The notes under the pieces were generated by a model. That model did not search any database. It was not told the DNA's origin and saw nothing but the letters and a program-made list of their open reading frames with translations. From positions 2,976,001 through 3,040,000 of the forward strand of contig JAJNNX010000001.1 of the NCBI GenBank assembly GCA_023159155.1: DNA of 64,000 bases. The letters run 5' to 3'. The first letter of the stretch is position 1. Every line of letters begins with the position of its first letter. The stretch is from Ustulina deusta (lineage: Eukaryota > Ascomycota > Sordariomycetes > Xylariales > Xylariaceae). Of this stretch, positions 55,041 to 64,000 are shown one piece after another. The position numbers were made by a program, and so were the translations under genes.

Positions 55041-57128
55041 ATGACGAAAAGTCAGCAGGCGGCCGAGCGGTCGCTCCACAACCAGATCAACATCTTGCCG
55101 ACTAAAGAACTCATATTGGTGTTCTCGGGGCTAGCCATCGCACAGCTCATCTCGTTCATCGACCAGAATGGAATCGGTGTGACATTGCCCACGATCGCGC
55201 GAGATCTCCATGCCGAAAACACCATTTCGTGGGCCGGGACGGCGTCCCTCGTCGCCAACACTACCTTCCAGATGTTGTACGGTCGACTATCCGATATCTT
55301 TGGCCGCAGGGTCGTGTTCCTAGCCGCCTTGTCATGCCTCACCATTGCTACGCTCCTCTGCAGTTTAGCACGGAACGCGACAATGTTCTACGGTAAATAC
55401 TCCTCAGAGCATTCCTTTTTCTTCTTCTTCATTTTCAACACAACTCACTGCCGCCAGCCATAATCGCCCCCCTAAGGATCTTTCAGATTACCAAACAATT
55501 ACATTCAAGATGTTGACTACTAACCCTACATGTTATAGCGTTCCGCGGCCTCGCAGGTATCGGTGGCGGCGGCGTCGCTAATTTATCCACGATTATCGTT
55601 TCCGACATCGTGACTCTGGAGCAGAGAGGGTATTTTCAGGGGATCATCGGCTCCTGTGTTGGGCTAGGGAACATCATCGGTCCCTTTCTGGCCGCTGCTT
55701 TCATCACTCACGCCAACTGGCGTGCCTTCTTCTGGACTACCGCCCCTTTGGCTACTGTTGCGGGAATAATATCATTCTATATGCTTCCTTCGATGCCACC
55801 GACGCTGAGCTTCAAGGAGAATATCAAGAAGATCGATTATGGTGGTGTTTTGTTGTCTTCAATCGGTATTATTTTCCTCTTGATCCCTATCAGTGGTGGA
55901 GGAGCATATTTCTCTTGGACGTCCCCTCTAGCGATTACCATGCTTGTACTTGGATCTATTTCACTATCGCTATTTGTCCTGTGGGAATGGAAAATAGCGA
56001 GATTGCCCATGATACCAAGTAAGAAGCATAACCCCTAACCCCCTCTCCCTCCTTGAAAAAAAAAAGCAGTGGTATTGATGTCTTTAGTGCAAGTATTCCG
56101 AAACCCCGTCGTATGTATTCTACTGGGGCAGAACTTCCTTCTCGGCGGTGTTTATCAAGCCTACCTCTACTACCTTCCGCTTTATTTGCAGAATGTTCGA
56201 CAGTACTCTGTGCTGCGGAGTGCGGGTGTCATCGCTGCGATGGTCGGCGTTCAGGCAACGTTCTCTAGCTTGTCGGGATTATATATTACGTACTTTAAAC
56301 GATGGAAAGAGGTCTTATGCGTGGGGTTCTGCTTGTGGACACTGTAAGACTCGTCGCTTTTCATTGTGGGTTATTTCATGCTGACGCTGACTACTAGTGG
56401 CGCTGGACTTATGCTGTCGTATAAGCGTGATAGCTCACTGGGGTCCATCATCGGTACGCTCATAACCCTAGGCATCGGCATCGGCTGTACATTCCAGACT
56501 ACGATCATCGCCCTCCAGTCTCATGTGATGCACCCGAGACGGGCGGTCATTATTTCAAACAGAAATTTCTTTCGTTGCGCCGGCGGGGCTGCTGGTCTTG
56601 CTATTTCAGCGGCTATATTGCAAGCAGTTTTGAAAGCGAACTTACCCACGAGCTACCAGAACCTTGCTAATGATGCGTATGCGCCGCCTAAGGTTGAGGG
56701 CCCCGATTCCGATGCTGTACTCAATGCCTACATGGCTGCTAGCCGGGCGGTATTTATCCTGCAATTGCCCCTCGTCACGTCAGTAACCCCGGAGTCTTTC
56801 ATCGCCCCGGCCCCTCTCCTTGCTTACACGTTTCGGGAGGATGAGGTGCCCCACCAGGGATTCCACTCCTGTCACGCCTGTCGATTCCCAGATTCCTTGA
56901 TATATTATACCATAGACAGAACATACTAACTCTCGATTCATTGATAGGGTATGCCTCCTTGGGTGCCTGTTCTTGAAAGATCATGGTCTTAAGTCTCCAG
57001 AAGAAAAAGATGAGGAGAGAGGTGAAATGTCGACACCCGAAACCGAAGAATTGAGTTCAAACGGAAAGACCATAGTTGCGAGTAATAGCTCTCAAGAAGG
57101 GATGCAGACTTCTGTAGGTGAAGATTAA
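55041..57128 (+). CDS. MFS transporter, DHA-type multidrug/proton antiporter (555 aa)
   Basis: Exons 55041-55392, 55539-56018, 56070-56343, 56398-56778 and 56948-57128; all phases match, and the last splice converts LVT|VCLLGCLFLK into an unbroken final helix. Signatures: TM1 LAIAQLISFIDQNGIGVTLP, motif A GRLSDIFGRR, FRGLAGIGGGGVANLS, motif C-like GSCVGLGNIIGPFLAAAF, and NWRAFFWTTAP. Length and topology suggest 14 membrane helices (DHA2-like). The cytosolic tail is charged (KSPEEKDEERGE). Such pumps export drugs or secondary metabolites at the plasma membrane; the substrate is unknown. A Zn2Cys6 regulator is encoded convergently 464 bp downstream and could control it (inference). No biosynthetic core enzyme lies in the window. 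Confidence 0.9.
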
Positions 57129-57592
57129 CTCGCTCCCCGGAAAAGCGTGAGATCCACGCCTTGCCAGAGGTATCATTTGTATAGACAAAAGAATTAGAAC
57201 TTCGAAAGGCCTCTAAAAGGACACCAAGGGGTCTAATCCGTAACATTAGATTTGAGTCACTTACCAGAGAGAAGAAGTTGGTGTAGGATGAAACCGAGAG
57301 GCAGTGTTCAACGCAGGCGACGACGGTTTGTTGGAGAAAAGCAATAATCTCTTGAATTTAGTTAGCCATATAGACCACTCAAACGAGCTCCGGAATTAGC
57401 ACCGCCTTTCATTGGGTTCCGGACTTCGACCAAAGCTTCCAGGTGTGCGAGGCAATGACGCTAGCTCACACGAACCTGATTGTCATAAATGCTGCAATTT
57501 CCATGGTTTACACAACTAGTCGAGCGGCACCAGGCCATCGTTAAAGTATCATGCAATTTTTTCTCATTTTTGTTAGTACGGTGACCTGATTG
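57129..57592. other. intergenic between convergent MFS pump and Zn2Cys6 regulator
   Basis: 464 bp of 3' flanks, nothing recognised. Confidence 0.6.
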
Positions 57593-59856
57593 CTACATGG
57601 GAGACAAATTTTGCAGTAATTCGAAGTCCGGCATCCATACCAAAGAGCCCTCCGGCTGATCGATCCAATTAGCAAGTTCAGCAACGACTTTCCAGGCATC
57701 TCCGTCTTCACCATCGGCTAGGTTGTCAAACTGTTCGGTTGTGAAATCGGTGTTGCTATTCGTTACATTCCTCATCTGAACCGCTGCTGTCTCGGCCAGG
57801 TTGTTAACACCATTTTCTAACTTCTCCATTGTCGCATTGACGAGAACTTCGAAAGCATCACGATATTTCTTCACCCACGGCGCTCTCTCACCCATGACAA
57901 AAAGCACCAGCGAGCAGGCCCGAATGTCATTCGACAGGCTGTAAGACCAGATGGTATGTTGTTGCGTCCAAAGACCATAAAGTAATGTGATTCCCGCCAC
58001 GAACACGTGCTGGACAGCAATAAATGAGTGCCCATATTCTAGCGATTGATGTAGTTTTTTATGTGCTTGACAAACGCCCCCAGCCGCCCGAATGCAAATT
58101 AGATAGTAAGGATCAGACGGCGGCAGTAATGGTAGAAATGGCTGTATTAACAAGCGGACAGCGCGATGATAGTGCAACATTGGGTAGTTCAAATCAATAT
58201 CGCCGAATCGTTCAGCAAGAGATTTTTTCCAAGATTCTAGGTCCTGATAAAGTTGGTTCATCTTGGACGTGAGCGCAGATAGGGGCTTATCTGCTCGGTA
58301 AATTGAGAATTGAATGCGTGACTCAATCCTTCTCATTTTGAACAGCCAGATTGCCATTGAGAGAGAGCGTTTCCTAGTTGGGCTCGACGTTTGTGGGGGT
58401 GCTATCTCGCTCCAGGCTTCATCTTCAGGGTCCAGAGGCAAATCCACATCGATTTGTCTATCTGGTATACTCAGTGGCCGTCCCAGGCAGATTGCAATCG
58501 TTCGTTCTAGTGAGTAAACGCTCCAGAATAGCCGCCGACGTATCTGAATCGTGTATCGGTCCCAATTGCTCTCGTGTCGCTTTGTGTGCAATCCCAGATC
58601 GATACAAGTCCGCATAGCTAGGCCGATCATATACCATATGCCATAGCTGGAGCTTCGGATGTGGTATAAAACTAGAAGCAGCATAGCTTCTACGTTCTGA
58701 GTTGTCTTTGATTCTCGAGCAGTGAATAAATGTTGTAGCGCAGTCATGTAGTAGTTCTTGCTTCACATATTAGTCTATTGTAGTAAGTCCGTGTTAATCT
58801 AGCCAGCATACCTCTGGTGGAGTTGGTGTATTTCTTTCTGTAAGCTGTATCAACATTGCGCCAATAGCATAAACCATGTACAATTTGAATAGACCGAAGC
58901 GTTCAGATTTGGTAAGCTGCTGCACTGGAGTCGTGTTCAACGTCATGCGCTTTGCGTGTAGGTCCCAGATCTCTCTCTCGTCAAGGAAGGGATACCGAGT
59001 CCTATTGATAATATACTATTAGGAACATGATTCCATCGAAGTGGAGTAAAACGTCAAGTTGAAATTGATATAAGGTGTTGTAGGCTTTTGCGCTCCAAAA
59101 GGAGACGTTGGAATAGAGAGTGCGGTTTTCCCGAGTGACGAGAAACCTGCAGATACATACTGAGGTTGATTTAAGTATGCATTCAAAAGGGCAGTGCCGT
59201 GTTCATCGGCCGGCGGCTCGGCACTTCGAGCAACCATTTCTTGTCTATTGATAGCACGAGCTCCTCTAGAAATTCCCGAGCCGTCAGTAGTGCCTGGTCG
59301 AGACCCATCGGTGTCGAGAGGCAAAGCCTTGTTCCAGACAGTTGCTTGAACCATCTCACCTAGGGTTAATGCCAAATTAAGGCCCGACGAGGCGCCGACG
59401 TAGGCAGGAGCCTCGATATTCCCGAGGGCAAGTAGCTCGACAGCCTCAGCGAGAACATTGTTCCTGGACTGGGTCCGGATGCCGCCGGGGGGCGGCTGCG
59501 GCACGTCTGATACTTGTTGGCGAACCTGCTCAGAAAGACGAGCCTCTAATAGAGCAACCCGCTGCTCGAGCGCGCGAGTGTATGCTGCCGGGGGCTCGTC
59601 TTCGGATACGGCAGATTTATCACATTCCGTCCCTGCCTTGCTACAGTTGGAACACGTTGGCCATTGGTCATCACACTATGCAGTGGCACCACATCAGCAC
59701 GGTAAGGATCGTGTAGACACGGAAGACACCGACCTTCTGCTTCCTATGTTTGCATCTCGTACAAGCAGTCCGGCCTCTCTTTCGCGGGTTGTAGGCCCCC
59801 TTGAGATCGGCGGTCGCAGGAGCAACGGGTGATAGACCTGAAGAGGGTGCGGACAT
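57593..59856 (-). CDS. Zn2Cys6 transcription factor with fungal-specific regulatory domain (663 aa)
   Basis: Exons (minus) 59856-59734, 59675-59161, 59001-58812 and 58756-57593. Intron 1 splits the zinc cluster after KHRKQK and restores CX2CX6CX6CX2CX6C with cysteines 32, 35, 42, 49, 52 and 59 (TACTRCKHRKQK, then CDDQWPTCSNC). A linker with a short coiled coil (ALEQRVALLEARLSEQ) follows. The middle-homology domain (PF04082 type) includes TRYPFLDEREIWDLH, MVYAIGAMLIQLT, SYGIWYMIGLAMRTCIDLGL and RRRLFWSVYSLERTIAICLG. Binding of CGG-type sites in the nucleus is expected. Introns of 58, 159 and 55 nt were chosen by conserved-block continuity. The middle intron is long but gives the expected Q-TRYPF join. 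Confidence 0.9.
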
Positions 59857-60638
59857 GATATGATGATAGAAGACCTAAGCTAACAAAAGGAGCTGCTGCA
59901 TTTAAGCCGCCGGTAGGAGGGATTCAGTGCGACGGACATCCGATGAGGAGGACGCCGGCTTACACTGATAGCTATATATTCGAAGCCCTGCACTGTGCAG
60001 TCATCGCGATTCCGCCGAAATGTCGGTGGCTCCGTGAGCAGTCGGCGATGTCCTATGTCCACTTTAGGGTTTTCGGAGCTTCCGTGTCCGCTTAAGTAAG
60101 ACGCTCTTTATGGACAGTGGCGCTCAGACCACTATCCATCGGCACTACCTCCAACCCCCAGGTAGGTGCTGTCGCCCTGTAAAATAAACACAGGCACTAC
60201 ATACCAGTGAGGTACTGCTGGATACCTAAGTAGCTACCTAGGTCATAAGGTGGATAGGTTCGAGTCCTATCAGGGCTGTTTGGTTTTTCGCCTTATGACT
60301 TATCTCTACCTAGTGTTATTAGAGCAAAGTCAAGAGCTAGGGTCCTGTGGAAAGGAATCGAGGTATCAGATCTATCCATTCCATCTTCCAGATAAAAATA
60401 CAATACCTAAGAGTCCGTGCAGCGCTTATAGAGGTGGTAAACTGAGCACCACGAACAATCACAAGTAGGACAAGAAATAGCGACAGAGATCTGACCAGTG
60501 TTTTTTTTCTCTTTCTTCTTTCTTTAAATAATACATCTGTACCGCAAGCTACATATCCCACCGGTGCCCTGATAATTGAAATGGAACATCTCCTAAGCGA
60601 CCCGATCCAGATGCAGACATCAGATGGATTCGAACCAC
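59857..60638. other. intergenic with tRNA-like 3' half
   Basis: About 780 bp. At 60253-60277 the plus strand has a T-arm-like ATAGG-TTCGAGT-CCTAT followed by CAGGGCT and a T5 run at 60295-60299. CGCCCTG at 60173 could pair with six of the last seven bases. No A box or anticodon arm fits, so no tRNA is called. A TAGGTA/TACCTA run lies at 60224-60243. Confidence 0.5.
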
Positions 60639-61072
60639 CTAGACGCGACCCAGAATATTCGCCTCGTAGACGCTAGTCAATTTACCCGTGTTATCGTTTT
60701 GAATCTGCACCCCGCCAGGTCAGGTCAGTTCAGTCTCCAAGACAGCAGTCGCTCAGGCGTCACATGTGTGCGAATAAATATCAATATAAATATCACGAAC
60801 CTCGTAACGTGGCTCTTGGGCAGAGGCCTGCACGTTGCGGTCGGCCTGTACCCCAGGCTCCTCGAGGACATTCGTAATGACGCCAGTGCTCTCCGAAGTA
60901 TTAGAGTCCGGCCCTGGAGCGAAAGGCCGTGTCAGCGGGAGGAGAATCCGACTTCTTGGACAAAACAATTCGTAGACGCAAGACGGAAAACCTAGGCTGG
61001 AAGGTCTGGGTGCCGCTCACCTCCCACGGGCTTGTATCGGACCGTTTGGCCGTTTGCATACTTTGGAGCCAT
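60639..61072 (-). CDS. small HVA1-TUDOR-like protein (76 aa)
   Basis: Exons (minus) 61072-61021, 60913-60801 and 60704-60639. Joined they read MAPKYANGQTVRYKPVGG, PDSNTSESTGVITNVLEE, QASAQEPRYE and IQNDNTGKLTSVYEANILG, ending at TAG. This is the pattern of the hypervirulence-associated protein TUDOR domain (PF11160 as I recall): a short beta-rich domain with an N-terminal basic KxxxG.xVxYKPVGG strand and a C-terminal NDNTGK..V.E.NIL block. Biochemical function is unknown; family members are small, stand-alone and found in bacteria and fungi. The gene is easily missed because its three exons are all under 120 nt. The first splice uses GTGAGC and the last uses GTGCAG. Confidence 0.85.
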
Positions 61073-61478
61073 GGCAACGGATGACTTGGATAGGCTAGAG
61101 CGATAAGATACTTGTACAATCCGAATGTCAAATATGTGAGTTGAATGGGCTTTACGAATGGGTAATGTTCCCAACGTTGGAAATTTTGATGAGGTGTGTA
61201 ATAATACATATATAATTCTTGATCTATCCCCAGGTGCAATTAGCAAACCCTCCCGACTGAGTCGTAGAGTTTCGCGTCAACGTCACCGATACCGCCAGCT
61301 GCACACAGGGTCTCGGGGGTTGGGCAACAACGTTAATTTGACACCCTATGTATTCCAATCCATGATCCAATCTTCACATGCCGCAATTGCCATCGCTCGG
61401 AGCATGTGCAGCCCTTATTGGGGTGGATGCCATTCATGATGAAAACACCTACTAAAACCCACTTGGCTTGAGGCTTCT
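61073..61478. other. intergenic, no gene seen
   Basis: About 400 bp between the HVA1-like gene start and the VOC-family gene end (both minus strand). Nothing recognised. Confidence 0.6.
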
Positions 61479-62114
61479 TTACAACGGTTTTGTGGGTTTG
61501 TAGTGAGCAGCCTCGATATTGTTGCCCAGCGGATCGAGGACAAAGGCAGCGTAATACCCCTCCGAGTACTCAGGTCGAATCCCCGGCTTTCCATTACAGA
61601 CGCCGCCAGCCTTTCTATAACGGAGAAATTCGTCAGTACGACATCACGTATCTCCGTGCTGAGGAACCATCCCACGAAATGTGCGAGTCGAATCTTGGCG
61701 ATCGATCTACGAGGTGCTAAACATGAATGGGTGACCAAGATATGATGCTAGGATAGCCATGGATCTATCCATTCGTCCACCTAGCCCAGGAAAACCCAAA
61801 CGAGGAAAATATCGTGCTTACATGGCCGCAGCGTACCACTTATTCACTATCTCCGGAGACTCTGCATCGAAAGCGATGTGTGTGCGCCCTGGACGCTTGT
61901 CTACATCACCACCCGCAGGGAAGGCAGGCTGCTCGCCGTTGCCAACGTGCAACCAGAAGTCGGGCAATTTTCCGACCGGGTTTAACCCCAGCATAAAGTT
62001 GGCTTGGTCGAAATAGGTGACGTAGTTAAGTGGTGCGAGGGCCGCCAAGTAGAATGAGCGCATTCGTGCGAAGTGGGCGGCGCCGGTGGCAAGGGACACA
62101 TGAGACAGAGGCAT
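61479..62114 (-). CDS. VOC/glyoxalase-like small protein (142 aa)
   Basis: Exons (minus) 62114-61822 and 61614-61479, with a 207-nt intron (GTAAGC donor, TATAG acceptor). Exon 1 reads MPLSHVSLATGAAHFARMRS, FYLAALAPLNY and LPDFWLHVGNG, ending RTHIAFDAESPEIVNKWYAA. Exon 2 supplies KAGGVCNGKPGIRPEYSEGY, YAAFVLDPLGNNIEAAHYK. The paired beta-alpha-beta-beta-beta modules, His5 and the late Glu in NNIEA match glyoxalase/bleomycin-resistance (VOC) dioxygenase-like proteins with a metal site. The substrate is unknown; fungal relatives are usually annotated as glyoxalase-family proteins. The long open frame before this start encodes a poor-quality leader and is treated as 5' UTR. Confidence 0.85.
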
Positions 62115-63269
62115 GGTTGGGGTCAGAGGGAGAGAGAGAGCGAGAGAGAAGCTAACAAAGATGGACTCGTCAAACTTAGGTGAAAACTGCTCCAAGATGG
62201 AAATGGATATGAAAAGGAGATAAATAAGAAAGGATATTGTTCTAGTCTTATAGGGCAACCGAGTTGATATTAGTGTTGTAAGATGATGGAATGGAGGTCA
62301 TGAACATGGGCAGCCCCTGTGGGGGCATATACCCCATATTCCGAATGATTGCATTGATTGATTGAATGTCTTCGACAGTGAGAAACAAAAAGGTATTAGC
62401 GAAGACTGTAAAGCTCTCACCACTTTTAGCATGATGAGTTGAGATCGAATCCACAGAGTGACTCATATGCCAAGGTATCATTTGTGATATTCGAAGAGCG
62501 AAGCTCATGGAGTTCCGAGTTCCATCTCACATCAAACATACTAAAAAGGTGCTTAATGACTCACAGCTAATACTCTCATGGAAAAATTGCACATCTGTTC
62601 GAGTAGTGGTCGCTCTCAGTTCGAAAACGCCCCTGCCCAATCATGATGAGCTTTCCAGCGGCTAAGGTAATGCAAATAAGACCAGAACCTCCGACGTCAA
62701 GTCATTGTGGCCTACTCTTGTATCGAAGTCCGGTCAACCTCAATGCATATAATCACACAAGATCCCGGCTAGTCTTCTAGAGAGGGGCGTAATTACAGTC
62801 ATCAGGTTCAGAACACAGAGAGAGCATATACCAGTGGCTTCGGCTTGGAAGGCGACCGCTATATACAGCTGGGTCGTATATACGCGTTAGAGTTACATAT
62901 CCCAGCGGACTAGGCTTTCCTAGTCATCTTCACTGCTGCGAAAGATTGCGACAGCTCTACGTCTCGAAAGCGCCGACCAGACAAAAACACGCCATACTTC
63001 AGCAACCATGCTCGTAGATCGTTCTAACACAAAATAGATCGAAAAAATGCGTGCGAGCGCTTGACCCTATGATTTCGGCTGCGTCCTGCAAACCGCCCTA
63101 TGTGATATAAAGCCCGTTTCGCTTCACCATTGCGCCGCTCGTCAAGAAGAGAACTAACATGTTCTGAAAAAAATGATTAGACGAATCGAAGACGATTCCA
63201 TCATGTGGTGCGACCAGCTATGGCCGAAATACGGCGGACTGATGCCAAGCGGCATACTATGAGTTCGCA
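62115..63269. other. intergenic, no gene seen
   Basis: About 1.15 kb between the VOC-family start and the 3' end of the last gene. A GA-rich run at 62120-62153 lies in the probable VOC leader. A minus-strand frame at 62248-62508 is not protein-like. Confidence 0.55.
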
Positions 63270-64000
63270 CTAAACCGTGCCCCGTAGGCGTTGTTTTCGA
63301 GCCAGCCAATCTCCCAACATATTGTCCAATTGCTACAATGGCTTTAGTCAAATCGAAGACGAGAGAAATGATAGTGAGACTTACGGTTGTTATCTCAGCT
63401 AGTTTGGCGTTTTGCTCGCGGAATAACGAGCTTGCGATGGGATGATTGGGGCCGACAGGTGATGCATCAGTCTTATCGTCATATACCACCACTAGTAAGT
63501 CGCGAATCTCGGACCCCGAATCAAAAAAGGCACGTAGGTTAGCATCGTTCCATGTTGAGTTGGTCGTTGCTGATACTGAGGGAGCTACAGAATCCTGGTT
63601 TCTGTGTGTACTGCTGTCTGCGTCTGCAAGCTCTGGTGACGGTGAGGATACAGGTGAAGAGCGGTCTTCCTGGCTTGAAGTATCGCCCATGAGAGCAGGA
63701 GGGTTCGAAGGCGTAATCGGGGATACTTGGACAGGAGACTCCGACAAGTCTTCTGCGGACGACCGAATCCCCGTTGCTCCGCTCTGCTGTGGTATGCTCG
63801 CAGAGCTGTCTGGAAACGAACCTGGGGGACTAGGCCGCAGCAACTTTCCATCAGAAGGCTCTCTTTTCGGTTCAGGTGGAGGGGCTCTGGTTGGCTCTGG
63901 TACAGACTCTTCCTCTGTGGAAGAATCGAAATCATCAAGTTCAACTCGGGATTTTGCTTTCGTGACCTTCGGGGGATTCGGTTCTACATCTGCCGGCAAT
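63270..64000 (-). CDS. C-terminal part of a Ser/Pro-rich fungal protein (5' partial)
   Basis: Exons (minus) 64000-63385 (open at the window edge) and 63332-63270, with a GTAAGT donor and TTGTAG acceptor. About 140 residues of Ser/Pro/Glu-rich disordered sequence lead to a folded-looking end: WNDANLRAFFDSGSEIRDLL, VVVYDDKTD, PNHPIASSLFREQNAKLAEI, then after the intron QLDNMLGDWLARKQRLRGTV and a TAG stop. This C-terminal block looks conserved in ascomycete proteins of unknown role; I cannot name the family. Translation starts outside the window, since the apparent first codon here is TTG. Confidence 0.7.

Noticed and set aside
60617..60660. Second B-box-like element (GGTTCGAATCC, minus) suggesting a tRNA
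   Set aside because: It overlaps the last exon and stop of the HVA1-like gene, which explains the sequence better; no cloverleaf forms.

Overview
The window looks like a chromosomal segment of a filamentous ascomycete, most likely a Sordariomycete. Genes are split by short introns with GT..AG ends and CTAAC-like branch points. They include fungal-specific families (a Zn2Cys6 regulator, a Dal5-type MFS carrier, a DHA-type MFS pump, a DUF3716-like protein, an HVA1-TUDOR-like protein). Gene spacing is wide, and intergenic DNA is rich in TAGGTA/TACCTA runs. Order-level placement is not possible from the sequence alone.

Layout. 1-2101: 3' part of a SNF2/STH1 chromatin-remodelling ATPase. 4140: possible small cysteine-rich secreted peptide. 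5248-11512: Dal5-type transporter, mitochondrial class III CoA-transferase and (divergent) acyl-CoA dehydrogenase; together these read like a small acid-uptake, CoA-activation and oxidation module, with a decayed 122-bp tandem repeat in the divergent promoter. 11.5-17.7 kb: essentially non-coding. 18126-19225: Myb/SANT regulator. 19.2-26.3 kb: long gene-free stretch. 26353-31138: ketopantoate reductase-like protein, LPMO-like secreted protein, Mpv17/PMP22 membrane protein. 32937-34731: conserved-looking hypothetical gene. 37.5-38.4 kb: dead SRPK-like kinase. 38960-48446: ISA2 iron-sulfur assembly protein, divergent RPL7/RPS14 pair, RAD26/CSB. 49754-53314: GDSL hydrolase and DUF3716-like nuclear protein. 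55041-59856: convergent MFS pump and Zn2Cys6 regulator. 60639-62114: HVA1-like and VOC/glyoxalase-like small proteins. 63270 to the end: 3' end of a Ser/Pro-rich protein.

Two observations stand out. (1) Two otherwise intact genes each contain one in-frame TAG: position 33132 in the hypothetical gene, with coding sequence continuing across five further exons, and position 19076 in the Myb gene, followed in frame by a 48-codon protein-like tail in a CAR-YYA leaky-stop context. Other genes here use TAG as their true stop, so this is not a recoded genome. Candidates for the mechanism are sexual-stage A-to-I editing (UAG to UGG), readthrough, or CAG-to-TAG mutation. (2) RPL7 intron 2 contains a C/D-box snoRNA with a 14-nt antisense element to 25S rRNA next to its D box, matching the host-gene arrangement of yeast snR39/snR59.

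Exon boundaries were assigned by hand from splice signals, reading frame and remembered family consensus. No alignment or database search was run.
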